NCBI GenBank assembly: GCA_045611635.1
Contig: JAZKXL010000116.1
Location: 1 to 6,787 of the forward strand
DNA length: 6,787 bases
Direction of reading: 5' to 3'
Source of the DNA: Fimenecus sp045611635
GTDB lineage: Bacteria > Bacillota > Clostridia > Oscillospirales > Acutalibacteraceae
This document shows, piece by piece, positions 1 through 6,316 of the stretch. The number at the start of each line of letters is the position of its first letter. The stretch's first letter is position 1. The position numbers and the translations under genes were made by a program. The notes under the pieces were generated by a model. It did no database searches, was not told the origin of the DNA, and saw nothing but the letters and a program-made list of their open reading frames with translations.

Positions 1-299
1 CGAAGATAGTAGAGTTTGCTTCTGCGAACCTTACCGCGTCTAACTGTTTCTACCTTTGCAACGTTTGGTGAATTTACAGGGAATACTCTTTCAACACCTA
101 CACCGTATGATACACGACGTACTGTGAATGTTTCAGAAACACCAGCACCCTTACGAGCAATGATTGTTCCTTCGAATACCTGAATTCTTTCTCTTTCGCC
201 TTCACGAATCTTAACGTGTACTTTAACAACGTCACCGACTCTGATTGCTGGGTTTGCTTCTTTGATGCAACCCTCTGCCATTAATTTTAATGCGTCCAT
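1..299 (-). CDS. rplS: 50S ribosomal protein L19, 3' part cut by the window edge
   Basis: L19 is a large-subunit ribosomal protein that sits at the 30S-50S interface. Reading the minus strand from the ATG at 299-297 gives 99 complete codons with no stop, running off the window start. The family is about 115 residues, so roughly the last 15 are missing. Hallmarks are visible: VGDVVKVHVKIREGERERIQ (residues 21-40), VFEGTIIARKG (41-51), SETFTVRRVSYGVGVERVFP (55-74) and VRRGKVRRSKLYYL at the end. The start is supported by a perfect GGAGG ribosome binding site (306-310) six bases upstream. The gene has its own sigma-A promoter and a leader of about 98 nt. In many bacteria rplS follows rpsP-rimM-trmD; here the upstream neighbour is an MFS permease. 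Recognition is certain from the sequence; only the C-terminus is unseen. Confidence 0.97.
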   Translation of the reverse strand, partial: MDALKLMAEGCIKEANPAIRVGDVVKVHVKIREGERERIQVFEGTIIARKGAGVSETFTVRRVSYGVGVERVFPVNSPNVAKVETVRRGKVRRSKLYYL

Positions 300-398
300 A
301 ACTAACCTCCGATAAAAATTTTTCAAGTGTTCGTACCGAATGTCAGCAGAGGACCACCCGAGATAATAGTTATTTTTTTGCAGTTTCCCACAAATGCC
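300..398 (-). promoter_or_regulatory. Structured 5' leader of rplS, candidate L19 autoregulatory leader
   Basis: The untranslated leader between the predicted transcription start and the rplS ATG can fold into two hairpins. The first (397-380) pairs GCAUUU with AAA-C-UGC around a GUGGG loop, with one bulged C. The second (360-324) pairs CGGGUG with CACUUG (two G-U pairs) and, after a G-A mismatch, UC with GA, enclosing a 19-nt loop. Ribosomal protein leaders upstream of rplS are known in Firmicutes (Rfam has an L19 leader family), where the protein product is thought to repress its own synthesis. I cannot confirm that this sequence matches that model, and I see no terminator stem before the GGAGG site, so any control would be translational or post-transcriptional. 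Confidence 0.45.
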
Positions 399-403
399 TA
401 TGT

Positions 404-432
404 ATAATACCACAAGTCAATAGAAAATGCAA
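404..432 (-). promoter_or_regulatory. Sigma-A promoter of rplS
   Basis: On the minus strand a -35 box TTGCAT (432-427) is followed by exactly 17 bases and a -10 box TATTAT (409-404). The -10 box is preceded by TGG, which makes it an extended -10 element. Transcription would begin near 398, giving a leader of about 98 nt before the rplS ATG. A second -35-like word, TTGACT (420-415), lies inside the spacer but is too close to this -10 box. The -35 box begins 15 bases after the stop codon of the MFS gene, so rplS can be transcribed independently of upstream genes. Box matches are seen; activity is inferred. Confidence 0.75.
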
Positions 433-447
433 GAGTTTTTTTATATT

Positions 448-1617
448 TTATTCTTTATTTGTTATTAATTTTGAATATCGCAACATTACTACAGTTGCAA
501 CAGCTGTAAATATCCAAGCAATTATTTGAAAAACGCTAAAAATGTCAGTTGAAAGTTTTTGGGCAAGCAAGCCGAATGTAATTGGCGATAACAAAATGCT
601 TGCATAAGCAACTGCACCCTGAAGGCCAATAAAGGATTGCGAAATATCTCTACCCATATGAATTGGTGTTAAATGCGTCATATTAGGAAATACAGGTCCG
701 TTACCAATACCTATAAGAAACAACCCTAACCCCGCTATACTTGGATTTGCCACAAAAGTGAGAATAATTGCAATAAATGTAATTGATTCACCAATTACGA
801 TAATTTTTTTAGGTGAAAATTTATTTACAAGCACACCTGATAAAAATCTACCCAATGTCATTCCTATAAAATAGAATGTAATCATTTGCGCAGCTTTATC
901 GGGAGTAAGTCCTTTTGAATTTACAAGAAAAGTACTACCCCATGCAAGACAAACCGATTCTATTGCACAGGAGCCGTAATACACTACAAGACTTGCACGT
1001 GCAATAGGGATTTTTAACAATTGAGGAATTGAAACGACTCGTGTTTCATCTTCTATTGATTTTTCTTCTTTGACCTTGTTCCAAATTGGTATTGACAAAA
1101 AGCACATAATTGTAAGAGCAAGTTGAAAAAAGAACATTGTTCTATATCCGCCCTGCCAATTATTACTGTTTCTTAATGCTAAAGACATTAAAAATGGGCT
1201 TAACGCCACACCTACGCCATAAGAACAGTGCAAGAAATTCACATGAGTTGCCTTATAATTCAACGCAACATAGGTGTTCAAAACATTGTCAATTCCGCCT
1301 GCACCAAGTCCTAAAGGAATAGAAAACAGGCACATTACAAGAATATTTTGTGAATAAGAAAAACCGAGAATTGCAACAGCAGTAAGTGCTGTACTGAATG
1401 CAACAACTAAAGGTGTACCAAGTTTTTTAGTAAGTCTTGCACTCAATAGACTTGAAACTATTGTACCTACGTACATAATTCCTGTAACGAAGTTTGAATA
1501 TGAAATTGGCAAATCAAATTCAGTATATATTGCAGGCCAAGCAGTCCCGAAAAGTGAATCAGGAATTCCGAGTCCTACATAAGTTGCAAAAATTATAATT
1601 ACTAATAGAGTTGCCAT
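448..1617 (-). CDS. Major facilitator superfamily (MFS) transporter, FucP-like sugar permease group
   Basis: This 389-residue integral membrane protein has the usual MFS layout: about six hydrophobic helices, a charged cytoplasmic linker at residues 180-200 (rich in K, E and D), then about six more. The first loop holds a degenerate MFS motif A (SARLTKKLGTP, 59-69), and the second half holds its pseudo-repeat (SGVLVNKFSPKK, 260-271). GLGAGGIDNVLNTYVA (103-118) and GNGPVFPNMTHLTP (305-318) resemble the FucP-like branch of sugar and solute permeases; the substrate cannot be read from sequence. Its ATG shares one base with the stop of the upstream DUF2344 gene (TAATG). A GGAAG site lies about ten bases upstream, inside that gene, so translation is probably coupled. 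No terminator follows, and the rplS promoter starts directly after its stop. Confidence 0.88.
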   Translation of the reverse strand: MATLLVIIIFATYVGLGIPDSLFGTAWPAIYTEFDLPISYSNFVTGIMYVGTIVSSLLSARLTKKLGTPLVVAFSTALTAVAILGFSYSQNILVMCLFSIPLGLGAGGIDNVLNTYVALNYKATHVNFLHCSYGVGVALSPFLMSLALRNSNNWQGGYRTMFFFQLALTIMCFLSIPIWNKVKEEKSIEDETRVVSIPQLLKIPIARASLVVYYGSCAIESVCLAWGSTFLVNSKGLTPDKAAQMITFYFIGMTLGRFLSGVLVNKFSPKKIIVIGESITFIAIILTFVANPSIAGLGLFLIGIGNGPVFPNMTHLTPIHMGRDISQSFIGLQGAVAYASILLSPITFGLLAQKLSTDIFSVFQIIAWIFTAVATVVMLRYSKLITNKE

Positions 1618-2300
1618 TACTTAAATACTTCCATATTCTCTATATAAGATTCTATTTTAATTATATCCACATCTTGCTCGTCAGTTTCGGTATCTTTTAC
1701 CAATGCACCAATTAAAAGCATTGGATTTATATTGATACTTGTGCCTGATGAAAGAATTGTATTAAGAACGAGTTTTCCATTTTCATTTTCTAATTCAAAT
1801 GACTTTATATGCTCTCTAATATTTACTTCTTTTGCAATTTTCTTTCTACCCTGCTTTGCTTTTTTCTCAACAATAATTTCGTTTGATAAAAGTTTATTTT
1901 TTATAGTTTCAAGAAGCAATTTATCAGGATTATTGAAAACAATTTTATACTTTGCCCAACGAATATCACTAGAAGCAGTTTCATAAACATAAATTTCTTT
2001 TACTGTAATATCAACCGGTAATGAATCATTTATATTTTTTGCTAATTCTTCTAAATCAACTTCTTCCATAAGACGAAAATCAACAGTTTCACAATAACTT
2101 TCAAATCCTAATGAAAGTGGCATTGCAAATGTTAAAAACGCATGAGGATTAAAGCCCTCAGTAAACCAAATCGGCACATTTGCGCGTTTCATTGCACGCG
2201 TAATACAACGAACAGTATCAAGGTGAGAGATAAACTTTGCCATACCTGTTTTTTCGAAAGACATTCGAACATCCATAGCCCATTTTTTAACTTCTGGCAT
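1617..2300 (-). CDS. TIGR03936 / DUF2344 radical SAM-associated protein
   Basis: This protein of about 227 residues is the usual partner, or C-terminal fusion, of TIGR03960 radical SAM proteins. Family signatures are clear: MSFEKTGMAKFISHLD near the N-terminus, GFNPHAFLTFAMPLSLGFES (about residues 50-69), a central basic stretch KAKQGRKKIAKEVNIREHI, and GTSININPMLLIGAL near the C-terminus. Length is normal for the stand-alone form. Two start codons are adjacent, GTG (2303-2301) and ATG (2300-2298). I chose the ATG because the GGAGG site is 8 bases from it and only 5 from the GTG. The gene starts inside the end of the radical SAM gene, and its stop overlaps the MFS start, so it sits in a translational chain. 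Its biochemical role is not established as far as I know; it presumably acts with the upstream enzyme. Confidence 0.9.
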   Translation of the reverse strand: MPEVKKWAMDVRMSFEKTGMAKFISHLDTVRCITRAMKRANVPIWFTEGFNPHAFLTFAMPLSLGFESYCETVDFRLMEEVDLEELAKNINDSLPVDITVKEIYVYETASSDIRWAKYKIVFNNPDKLLLETIKNKLLSNEIIVEKKAKQGRKKIAKEVNIREHIKSFELENENGKLVLNTILSSGTSININPMLLIGALVKDTETDEQDVDIIKIESYIENMEVFK

Positions 2301-4131
2301 CACATTTACCTCCGTTCAATTTATTTGCACCACAAGCGGAACATTTTATGCGACATTGTGGAGTTGTAACACTCTCATGTGCTTTTTTATTTTCATCAAT
2401 AAGGAAATCTTTACGAATTCCGTAATCCATAATTTCCCAAGGAAGAATTTCAGTATATTCACGCTTACGATTTGTATAGAATGATGGTGTAAGATTACAC
2501 TCTTGGAACGCTTCAGCCCATTTTGAGTAATCAAAAAACTCATCCCAGGCGTCAAACTTGCATCCCTTTTGCCATGCTTTATAAATTACTTCACCAAGGC
2601 GACGGTCACCACGAGCAAAAACGCCTTCCATCACTGAAGTTTTAGACTCGTGATAGCTTACGGAAATCTTACGACTTTTAACACTTGCAAGAAGATGCTT
2701 TTGTTTTTCAATAAGCATATCTCCGGTATCTTGTGGTTCCCATTGGAAAGGAGTAAATGGTTTTGGAACAAATGATGCAACGCTGATATTAACCTGCACG
2801 CCCTTACCCTTTTCTCTATTAGGGTTACGATAAAATGTATCTACAACCTTTTGGGCAAGGTCGGCAATACCTGCAATATCTTCCATAGTTTCAGTTGGAA
2901 GGCCCATCATAAAGTAGAGTTTGACGCTTGTCCAACCACCATCAAACGCTTTTAATGCTGTGCGAAGAACTTCTTCTTCAGTTACATTCTTATTTATAGC
3001 ATCACGAAGTCTTTGTGTGCCTGCTTCAGGCGCAAAGGTAAGACCGCTACGACGAACTTTTTTAAGTTCTTCCATAAGTTCATCTGAAAAATTATCAACA
3101 CGAAGTGATGGAAGTGAAACATTGATATTTTCTTTCAACGCCCAACCAAAAAGCATTGGAATTAATTCTTCAATTTTTGTGTAGTCACTTGTAGAAAGCG
3201 AGCAAAGTGAAATTTCATCATAACCAGTTGCATCACTAATTCTACGACACTGTTCATTAATTACTTCAGGTGATTTTTCACGAATTGGTCGGCTTATAAA
3301 ACACGCCTGACAAAAACGACAACCACGAGTACAACCACGAAAAACCTCACCAACAGTTCTATCTTGAACAACATCAATAAACGGAACAATAAAATCCTTT
3401 GGGTAATGTGCAGTATCAAGGTTGGATACTATTCTTTTTTGTACTTTTGGCGGTGCACATTCATTATTTTCAACGGACTTTATAGTACCATCTTCATTGT
3501 AATGAACATCATAAAATTCAGGCACATAAACGCCTTGAATTTGTGCTGCCTCACGCAAGAAATCAAGTTTTGTTGAGCCCATTTCTTTATGTTTAATGAG
3601 CAAGTCAACAATATCGTTTGTAACTTCTTCACCCTCACCAGGCAAGAAGATATCAACAAAATCCACCATTGGCTCAGGGTTGCAAACACAAGGTCCACCT
3701 GCAACAACAATAGGTGTAAGTGAATTTCTATCTTTTTTAAGTACAGGCACTCCGCCTAAATCAAGCATATTAAGCACATTGGTATAACTTAATTCGTACT
3801 GTAATGAAAATCCAATTAAATCGAATTCATCAAGCGAGTCACCACTCTCAAGAGCATAGAGTTTTACTCCGTTTTCACGCATAAGCGCTTCCATATCATC
3901 CCAAGGTGCAAAAACACGCTCACACCAAGCATCTTGTCTTTCATTTACAACGCTGTAAAGAATTTTCATACCAAGGTGTGACATACCGATTTCGTAATTA
4001 TCGGGAAAACAAAAAGCATAACGTAATTTTACACTGTTTTTATCTTTTATAACGCTATTAAGCTCACCACCTGTATAACGAGCAGGTTTTTGAACTTTTT
4101 TAAGTAGTTTTTCTACTTCCTTTTTAACCAT
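2287..4131 (-). CDS. TIGR03960-type radical SAM protein with N-terminal B12-binding-like domain
   Basis: This 614-residue enzyme carries the radical SAM iron-sulfur motif CxxxCxxC at C267, C271 and C274 (RGCTRGCRFC), followed by SAM-barrel features such as FAPEAGTQRLRD (367-378) and MMGLPTE (408-414). Residues about 35-240 resemble the Rossmann-like cobalamin-binding domain of this family (GMSHLGMKIL, LIGFSLQYELSYTNVL, VVAGGPCVCNPEP, LPGEGEE), but I see no DxHxxG cobalamin-ligand motif. The C-terminus ends in a cysteine cluster, C593-x3-C597-x2-C600-x9-C610, possibly a second metal or cluster site. The ATG at 4131-4129 has a GAGG site 7 bases upstream. Its end overlaps the DUF2344 start by about 14 nt. 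This is the split form of a system that is fused in some bacteria. The reaction is unknown; family assignment is strong. Confidence 0.92.
   Translation of the reverse strand: MVKKEVEKLLKKVQKPARYTGGELNSVIKDKNSVKLRYAFCFPDNYEIGMSHLGMKILYSVVNERQDAWCERVFAPWDDMEALMRENGVKLYALESGDSLDEFDLIGFSLQYELSYTNVLNMLDLGGVPVLKKDRNSLTPIVVAGGPCVCNPEPMVDFVDIFLPGEGEEVTNDIVDLLIKHKEMGSTKLDFLREAAQIQGVYVPEFYDVHYNEDGTIKSVENNECAPPKVQKRIVSNLDTAHYPKDFIVPFIDVVQDRTVGEVFRGCTRGCRFCQACFISRPIREKSPEVINEQCRRISDATGYDEISLCSLSTSDYTKIEELIPMLFGWALKENINVSLPSLRVDNFSDELMEELKKVRRSGLTFAPEAGTQRLRDAINKNVTEEEVLRTALKAFDGGWTSVKLYFMMGLPTETMEDIAGIADLAQKVVDTFYRNPNREKGKGVQVNISVASFVPKPFTPFQWEPQDTGDMLIEKQKHLLASVKSRKISVSYHESKTSVMEGVFARGDRRLGEVIYKAWQKGCKFDAWDEFFDYSKWAEAFQECNLTPSFYTNRKREYTEILPWEIMDYGIRKDFLIDENKKAHESVTTPQCRIKCSACGANKLNGGKCDARS
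2309..2313 (-). promoter_or_regulatory. Ribosome binding site deciding the DUF2344 start
   Basis: A perfect GGAGG lies within the last codons of the radical SAM gene, just upstream of the tandem GTG-ATG start. Its 8-base spacing favours the ATG at 2300-2298 over the GTG at 2303-2301, a difference of one residue. Its presence means the DUF2344 gene can recruit ribosomes directly and does not rely only on coupling. Confidence 0.7.
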
Positions 4132-4188
4132 AGTGAAACCTCACAAAAAAATATATTCACAATATTTTACTACAAAATACAACTTATT

Positions 4189-4794
4189 TCAATAATCATT
4201 ATTTCCAACAAACGACAAAGTTAGAAAAATTGCAATAATTATAAGTGAAATGTTATAACCACTTGATACTAACACATAAATTCCCCACAAATATATTACA
4301 GCAATAAAAAATACTGAGGTGATTTTTAGAATATTTGAGGAAATGTTATTATCATATTTTTTCGATAAAATAAAATAAAGCGCCATTCCCCCATCTAATT
4401 GTTTTATGGGAAGCAAGTTGAAAATCATAAGTATTAAATTCACGCAACCAAAGGTAAGAATGTTTTCATTTTTGTTAAAGCAAAGACTCACTACTGAAAT
4501 TGCAAAACACATCAAATTAGCAATCGGTCCGCCAAGTGCTATAAGGATTTCATTTTTAACGCTGATTTTATAATCAGGTTGACGAATTATATTCATACCC
4601 GTAATTTCAAAACTTACGGCTTGTGGTTTATTTCCTACAGCAGTCATCATTAAAAGATGTCCTGACTCGTGCACCAATGACGAAAATATGGTTATCAATA
4701 CATTTGATGGTACATTCAGCGAAATCACAAAAGTTATAAGTGCCATAAACAAAAAAGTGACTTCTATTTTTACTCCGCAAACACTAAAAACCAT
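4189..4794 (-). CDS. M50 family intramembrane metalloprotease, SpoIVFB-like (site-2 protease family)
   Basis: This 201-residue membrane protein has the two site-2 protease signatures. HESGH (H42, E43, H46) sits in a hydrophobic helix, and NLLPIKQLDGG (126-136) supplies the third metal ligand D134. LGGPIANL (87-94), between them, is typical of the family. Hydrophobic segments near 12-28, 31-50, 84-105, 112-130, 155-175 and 178-196 fit a six-helix core. Bacillus SpoIVFB, which cleaves pro-sigma-K in the mother cell, has an additional C-terminal CBS domain that this protein lacks. The start lies inside the end of the M23 gene (11-nt overlap), with no recognisable ribosome binding site, so translation is probably coupled and the two products made together. 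The M23 partner and downstream radical SAM gene support the SpoIVFB-like reading; another regulated substrate is possible. Confidence 0.88.
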   Translation of the reverse strand: MVFSVCGVKIEVTFLFMALITFVISLNVPSNVLITIFSSLVHESGHLLMMTAVGNKPQAVSFEITGMNIIRQPDYKISVKNEILIALGGPIANLMCFAISVVSLCFNKNENILTFGCVNLILMIFNLLPIKQLDGGMALYFILSKKYDNNISSNILKITSVFFIAVIYLWGIYVLVSSGYNISLIIIAIFLTLSFVGNNDY

Positions 4795-5515
4795 AATTTA
4801 ACACAAATAAAGGATTTACATAAACGCCATTTACAAGTACTTCAAAATGCAAATGATTACCTGTTGCATAACCTGTGTCACCTACAAGTGCAATTATATC
4901 CCCTTTTTTCACTAAATCCCCTTCTTTTACAAGCAACTTTTCACAATGGTTATATGTGGTTTTAAGGTTTTCACTATGTCTTATTGCAACATAATTTCCA
5001 TTGATTTCGTGATATTTTGCTTTTTCAACTACACCGCTGTATGCTGAATAAATTTTTGTATTTTTAGGCGAAGCAATATCAAGCCCTTTATGCAACGAAT
5101 ATTCGTTAGTTATTGGACTTGTTCTATAGCCAAATTTAGAGGTTATATCTCCATTTTTTATGGGATTTTCAAGATTAACAGTTAAAAAAACGGGAGAAAA
5201 GTTAACCTTTTCTCCCGTTGTGGTTTCGGTTTCACCCGTTGATTCTTCAATACTTGGTGAAAATGTTTCAATCACAACATTTTTTAAACTACCTAAAATT
5301 TTCGACACCGCAATATCGGTTTTGCAAATCTCATTATAAAAAGATTTTATGTTTTGCGAAAGGTTGCTATCAGTTCTACACACAAGAAATAATACACCCG
5401 TAATTAACAATGATAATACAAGTTGAATTACAACCACTTGAGTCATAAAGTATGGTTGTTTTGTTTTTTGTACTTTTCTTCGTTCACGAGGTACTTCATA
5501 AAAATTATTGTCCAT
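4784..5515 (-). CDS. Membrane-anchored M23/LytM-domain protein, SpoIVFA-like
   Basis: This 243-residue protein has a short basic cytoplasmic tail (residues 1-22), one transmembrane helix (about 24-46), a linker with a T/E-rich patch (89-103), and a C-terminal LytM/peptidase M23 domain (about 118-243). The domain shows the complete motif set: H142xxxD146 (HKGLD), H190 (TYNHC) and H221-L-H223 (NHLHFEV), so zinc binding and hydrolase activity are possible. SpoIVFA of Bacillus is also a single-pass protein with a LytM domain, encoded directly before spoIVFB; it anchors and controls that protease. The same order and an 11-nt overlap with the M50 gene here suggest the same role. A plain cell-wall hydrolase is the alternative. 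The GGTGAT site three bases before the ATG matches the 16S tail. The start codon lies inside a perfect inverted repeat. Confidence 0.87.
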   Translation of the reverse strand: MDNNFYEVPRERRKVQKTKQPYFMTQVVVIQLVLSLLITGVLFLVCRTDSNLSQNIKSFYNEICKTDIAVSKILGSLKNVVIETFSPSIEESTGETETTTGEKVNFSPVFLTVNLENPIKNGDITSKFGYRTSPITNEYSLHKGLDIASPKNTKIYSAYSGVVEKAKYHEINGNYVAIRHSENLKTTYNHCEKLLVKEGDLVKKGDIIALVGDTGYATGNHLHFEVLVNGVYVNPLFVLNYGF

Positions 5516-5555
5516 AATATCACCAACTAATTTTATGATGAAACTATGGACAATA
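5506..5555 (-). repeat. Perfect 11-bp inverted repeat spanning the M23 gene start
   Basis: TATTGTCCATA at 5506-5516 is exactly the reverse complement of TATGGACAATA at 5545-5555, with 28 bases between. In the minus-strand mRNA the upstream arm begins 8 bases after the NERD stop codon. The downstream arm contains the AUG (5515-5513) of the M23 gene, and the GGTGAT ribosome binding site (5524-5519) lies in the loop. The structure could hide the start codon, and ribosomes terminating on the NERD gene could open it. There is no T-run after it, so it is not a terminator. The repeat is seen; regulation is inferred. A protein-binding operator is another possibility. Confidence 0.6.
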
Positions 5556-5563
5556 TGTCTTTA

Positions 5564-6313
5564 TTATTTTTTAAAAAATCTTACAATTTCCGCTCTTTCA
5601 AAGGTGCTAACAGTACGATTGCCCTTTGAGTTTAAAATATAATCAAGCAAATTCTTTTCATTATTTATTATTGCAACATTAAGTTGATTGTCATCAACTA
5701 TTTTAATTTCTGAACTATTGTCAACGAAATAAACAATTGGGAAAATGTTGGCTGTAATTCCAAAATCTTTGAACATTTCAACCATTCTTCTGCCTTGACG
5801 ATGCGCTTGTTTTGCAGGATTTTTAACTGTTTTTTCATAGTTTTTATTTTTACCGTGTTTGATTTGTTTCCAATTTTGGTCAGATGTGTTACCTGAAATA
5901 ATTCCACGATAATTTTTACATTCAACTATAAATACACCATTTTTACCAATTACAACAAAGTCGAGTTCACTCACTGAACCACGATTATGAATTACAGGGT
6001 TAGTAATCACAGTAAATTCTTTTGGTAATTGTTTAAGTGTTTCATATGTTTGCTTTTCACCTTTTACACCTGAATTTAGTATTTCATACTCTTTCTTTTT
6101 TGTTAAACACACATACAAAAGCACAACTGACAACACAATAAACATGATCGGAAATGCTACATGTAAGGTTGAGTTGTTGATTAGTATAGCAAAAAGCATT
6201 ACTATGCCAACGCCAAAGAACACGAGTGTAAAGAACAAAGCAAATACAGTATGCCAAAATGCCTTGTTTTTATTGGTTTTAAGTTCAGATTTAATACGAA
6301 CTGTTTTTGCCAT
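5564..6313 (-). CDS. Membrane-anchored NERD-domain (nuclease-related) protein
   Basis: This 249-residue protein has a basic N-terminus, two hydrophobic helices (about 19-45 and 51-71), then a NERD domain (about 80-200). The domain shows G85-E86 (GVKGE), ELDFVVIGKNGVFIVECKNY (116-135) with E116, D118, E131 and K133 in a PD-(D/E)xK-like arrangement, and NPAKQ (165-169). These are the conserved positions of the family, so a nuclease fold with intact catalytic-type residues is likely. Substrate and role are unknown; NERD proteins occur in many bacteria, often with membrane helices. The ATG follows the ilvD stop after one additional TAA triplet. Its AAGGTG ribosome binding site lies in the last codons of ilvD, so it is probably cotranscribed and translationally coupled with it. 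Confidence 0.85.
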   Translation of the reverse strand: MAKTVRIKSELKTNKNKAFWHTVFALFFTLVFFGVGIVMLFAILINNSTLHVAFPIMFIVLSVVLLYVCLTKKKEYEILNSGVKGEKQTYETLKQLPKEFTVITNPVIHNRGSVSELDFVVIGKNGVFIVECKNYRGIISGNTSDQNWKQIKHGKNKNYEKTVKNPAKQAHRQGRRMVEMFKDFGITANIFPIVYFVDNSSEIKIVDDNQLNVAIINNEKNLLDYILNSKGNRTVSTFERAEIVRFFKK

Positions 6314-6316
6314 TTA

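Noticed and set aside
404..420. TTGACT at 420-415 as the -35 box of the rplS promoter
   Set aside because: It is only 5 bases from the TATTAT -10 box, and no good -10 hexamer lies 16-18 bases downstream of it. TTGCAT with 17-base spacing fits better.
2301..2303. GTG as the start of the DUF2344 gene
   Set aside because: It is only 5 bases from the GGAGG site, while the adjacent ATG has 8-base spacing and is a stronger initiator. The difference is a single residue.
4132..4144. Small inverted repeat GTGA-GGTT-TCAC covering the ribosome binding site of the radical SAM gene
   Set aside because: A four-base stem is expected by chance and would be unstable, so there is no basis for calling a regulatory hairpin.
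4144..4172. AT-only hairpin (AAAATATT / AATATATTTT around GTG) followed by T residues in the gap after the M50 gene
   Set aside because: The stem has no GC pairs and needs a bulge, and the T-run is part of the stem, so it is too weak to be called a terminator.
4147..4182. Possible promoter before the radical SAM gene (TTGTAT at 4182-4177, or TTGTAG at 4175-4170 with TATTTT at 4153-4148)
   Set aside because: The -10 candidates match the consensus poorly at acceptable spacing, and AT-rich gaps give such matches by chance. A promoter in this 57-nt gap is possible but not supported.
1137..5403. Several open frames of 60-87 codons on the plus strand, and short alternate-frame frames on the minus strand
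   Set aside because: All lie inside clearly recognised minus-strand genes, have no family resemblance, and show low-complexity or shadow-like composition.
5566..5577. TTTTTTAAAAAA palindrome at the end of the NERD gene
   Set aside because: It encodes the Phe-Phe-Lys-Lys terminus and has no GC core, so it is a coding effect and not a terminator.
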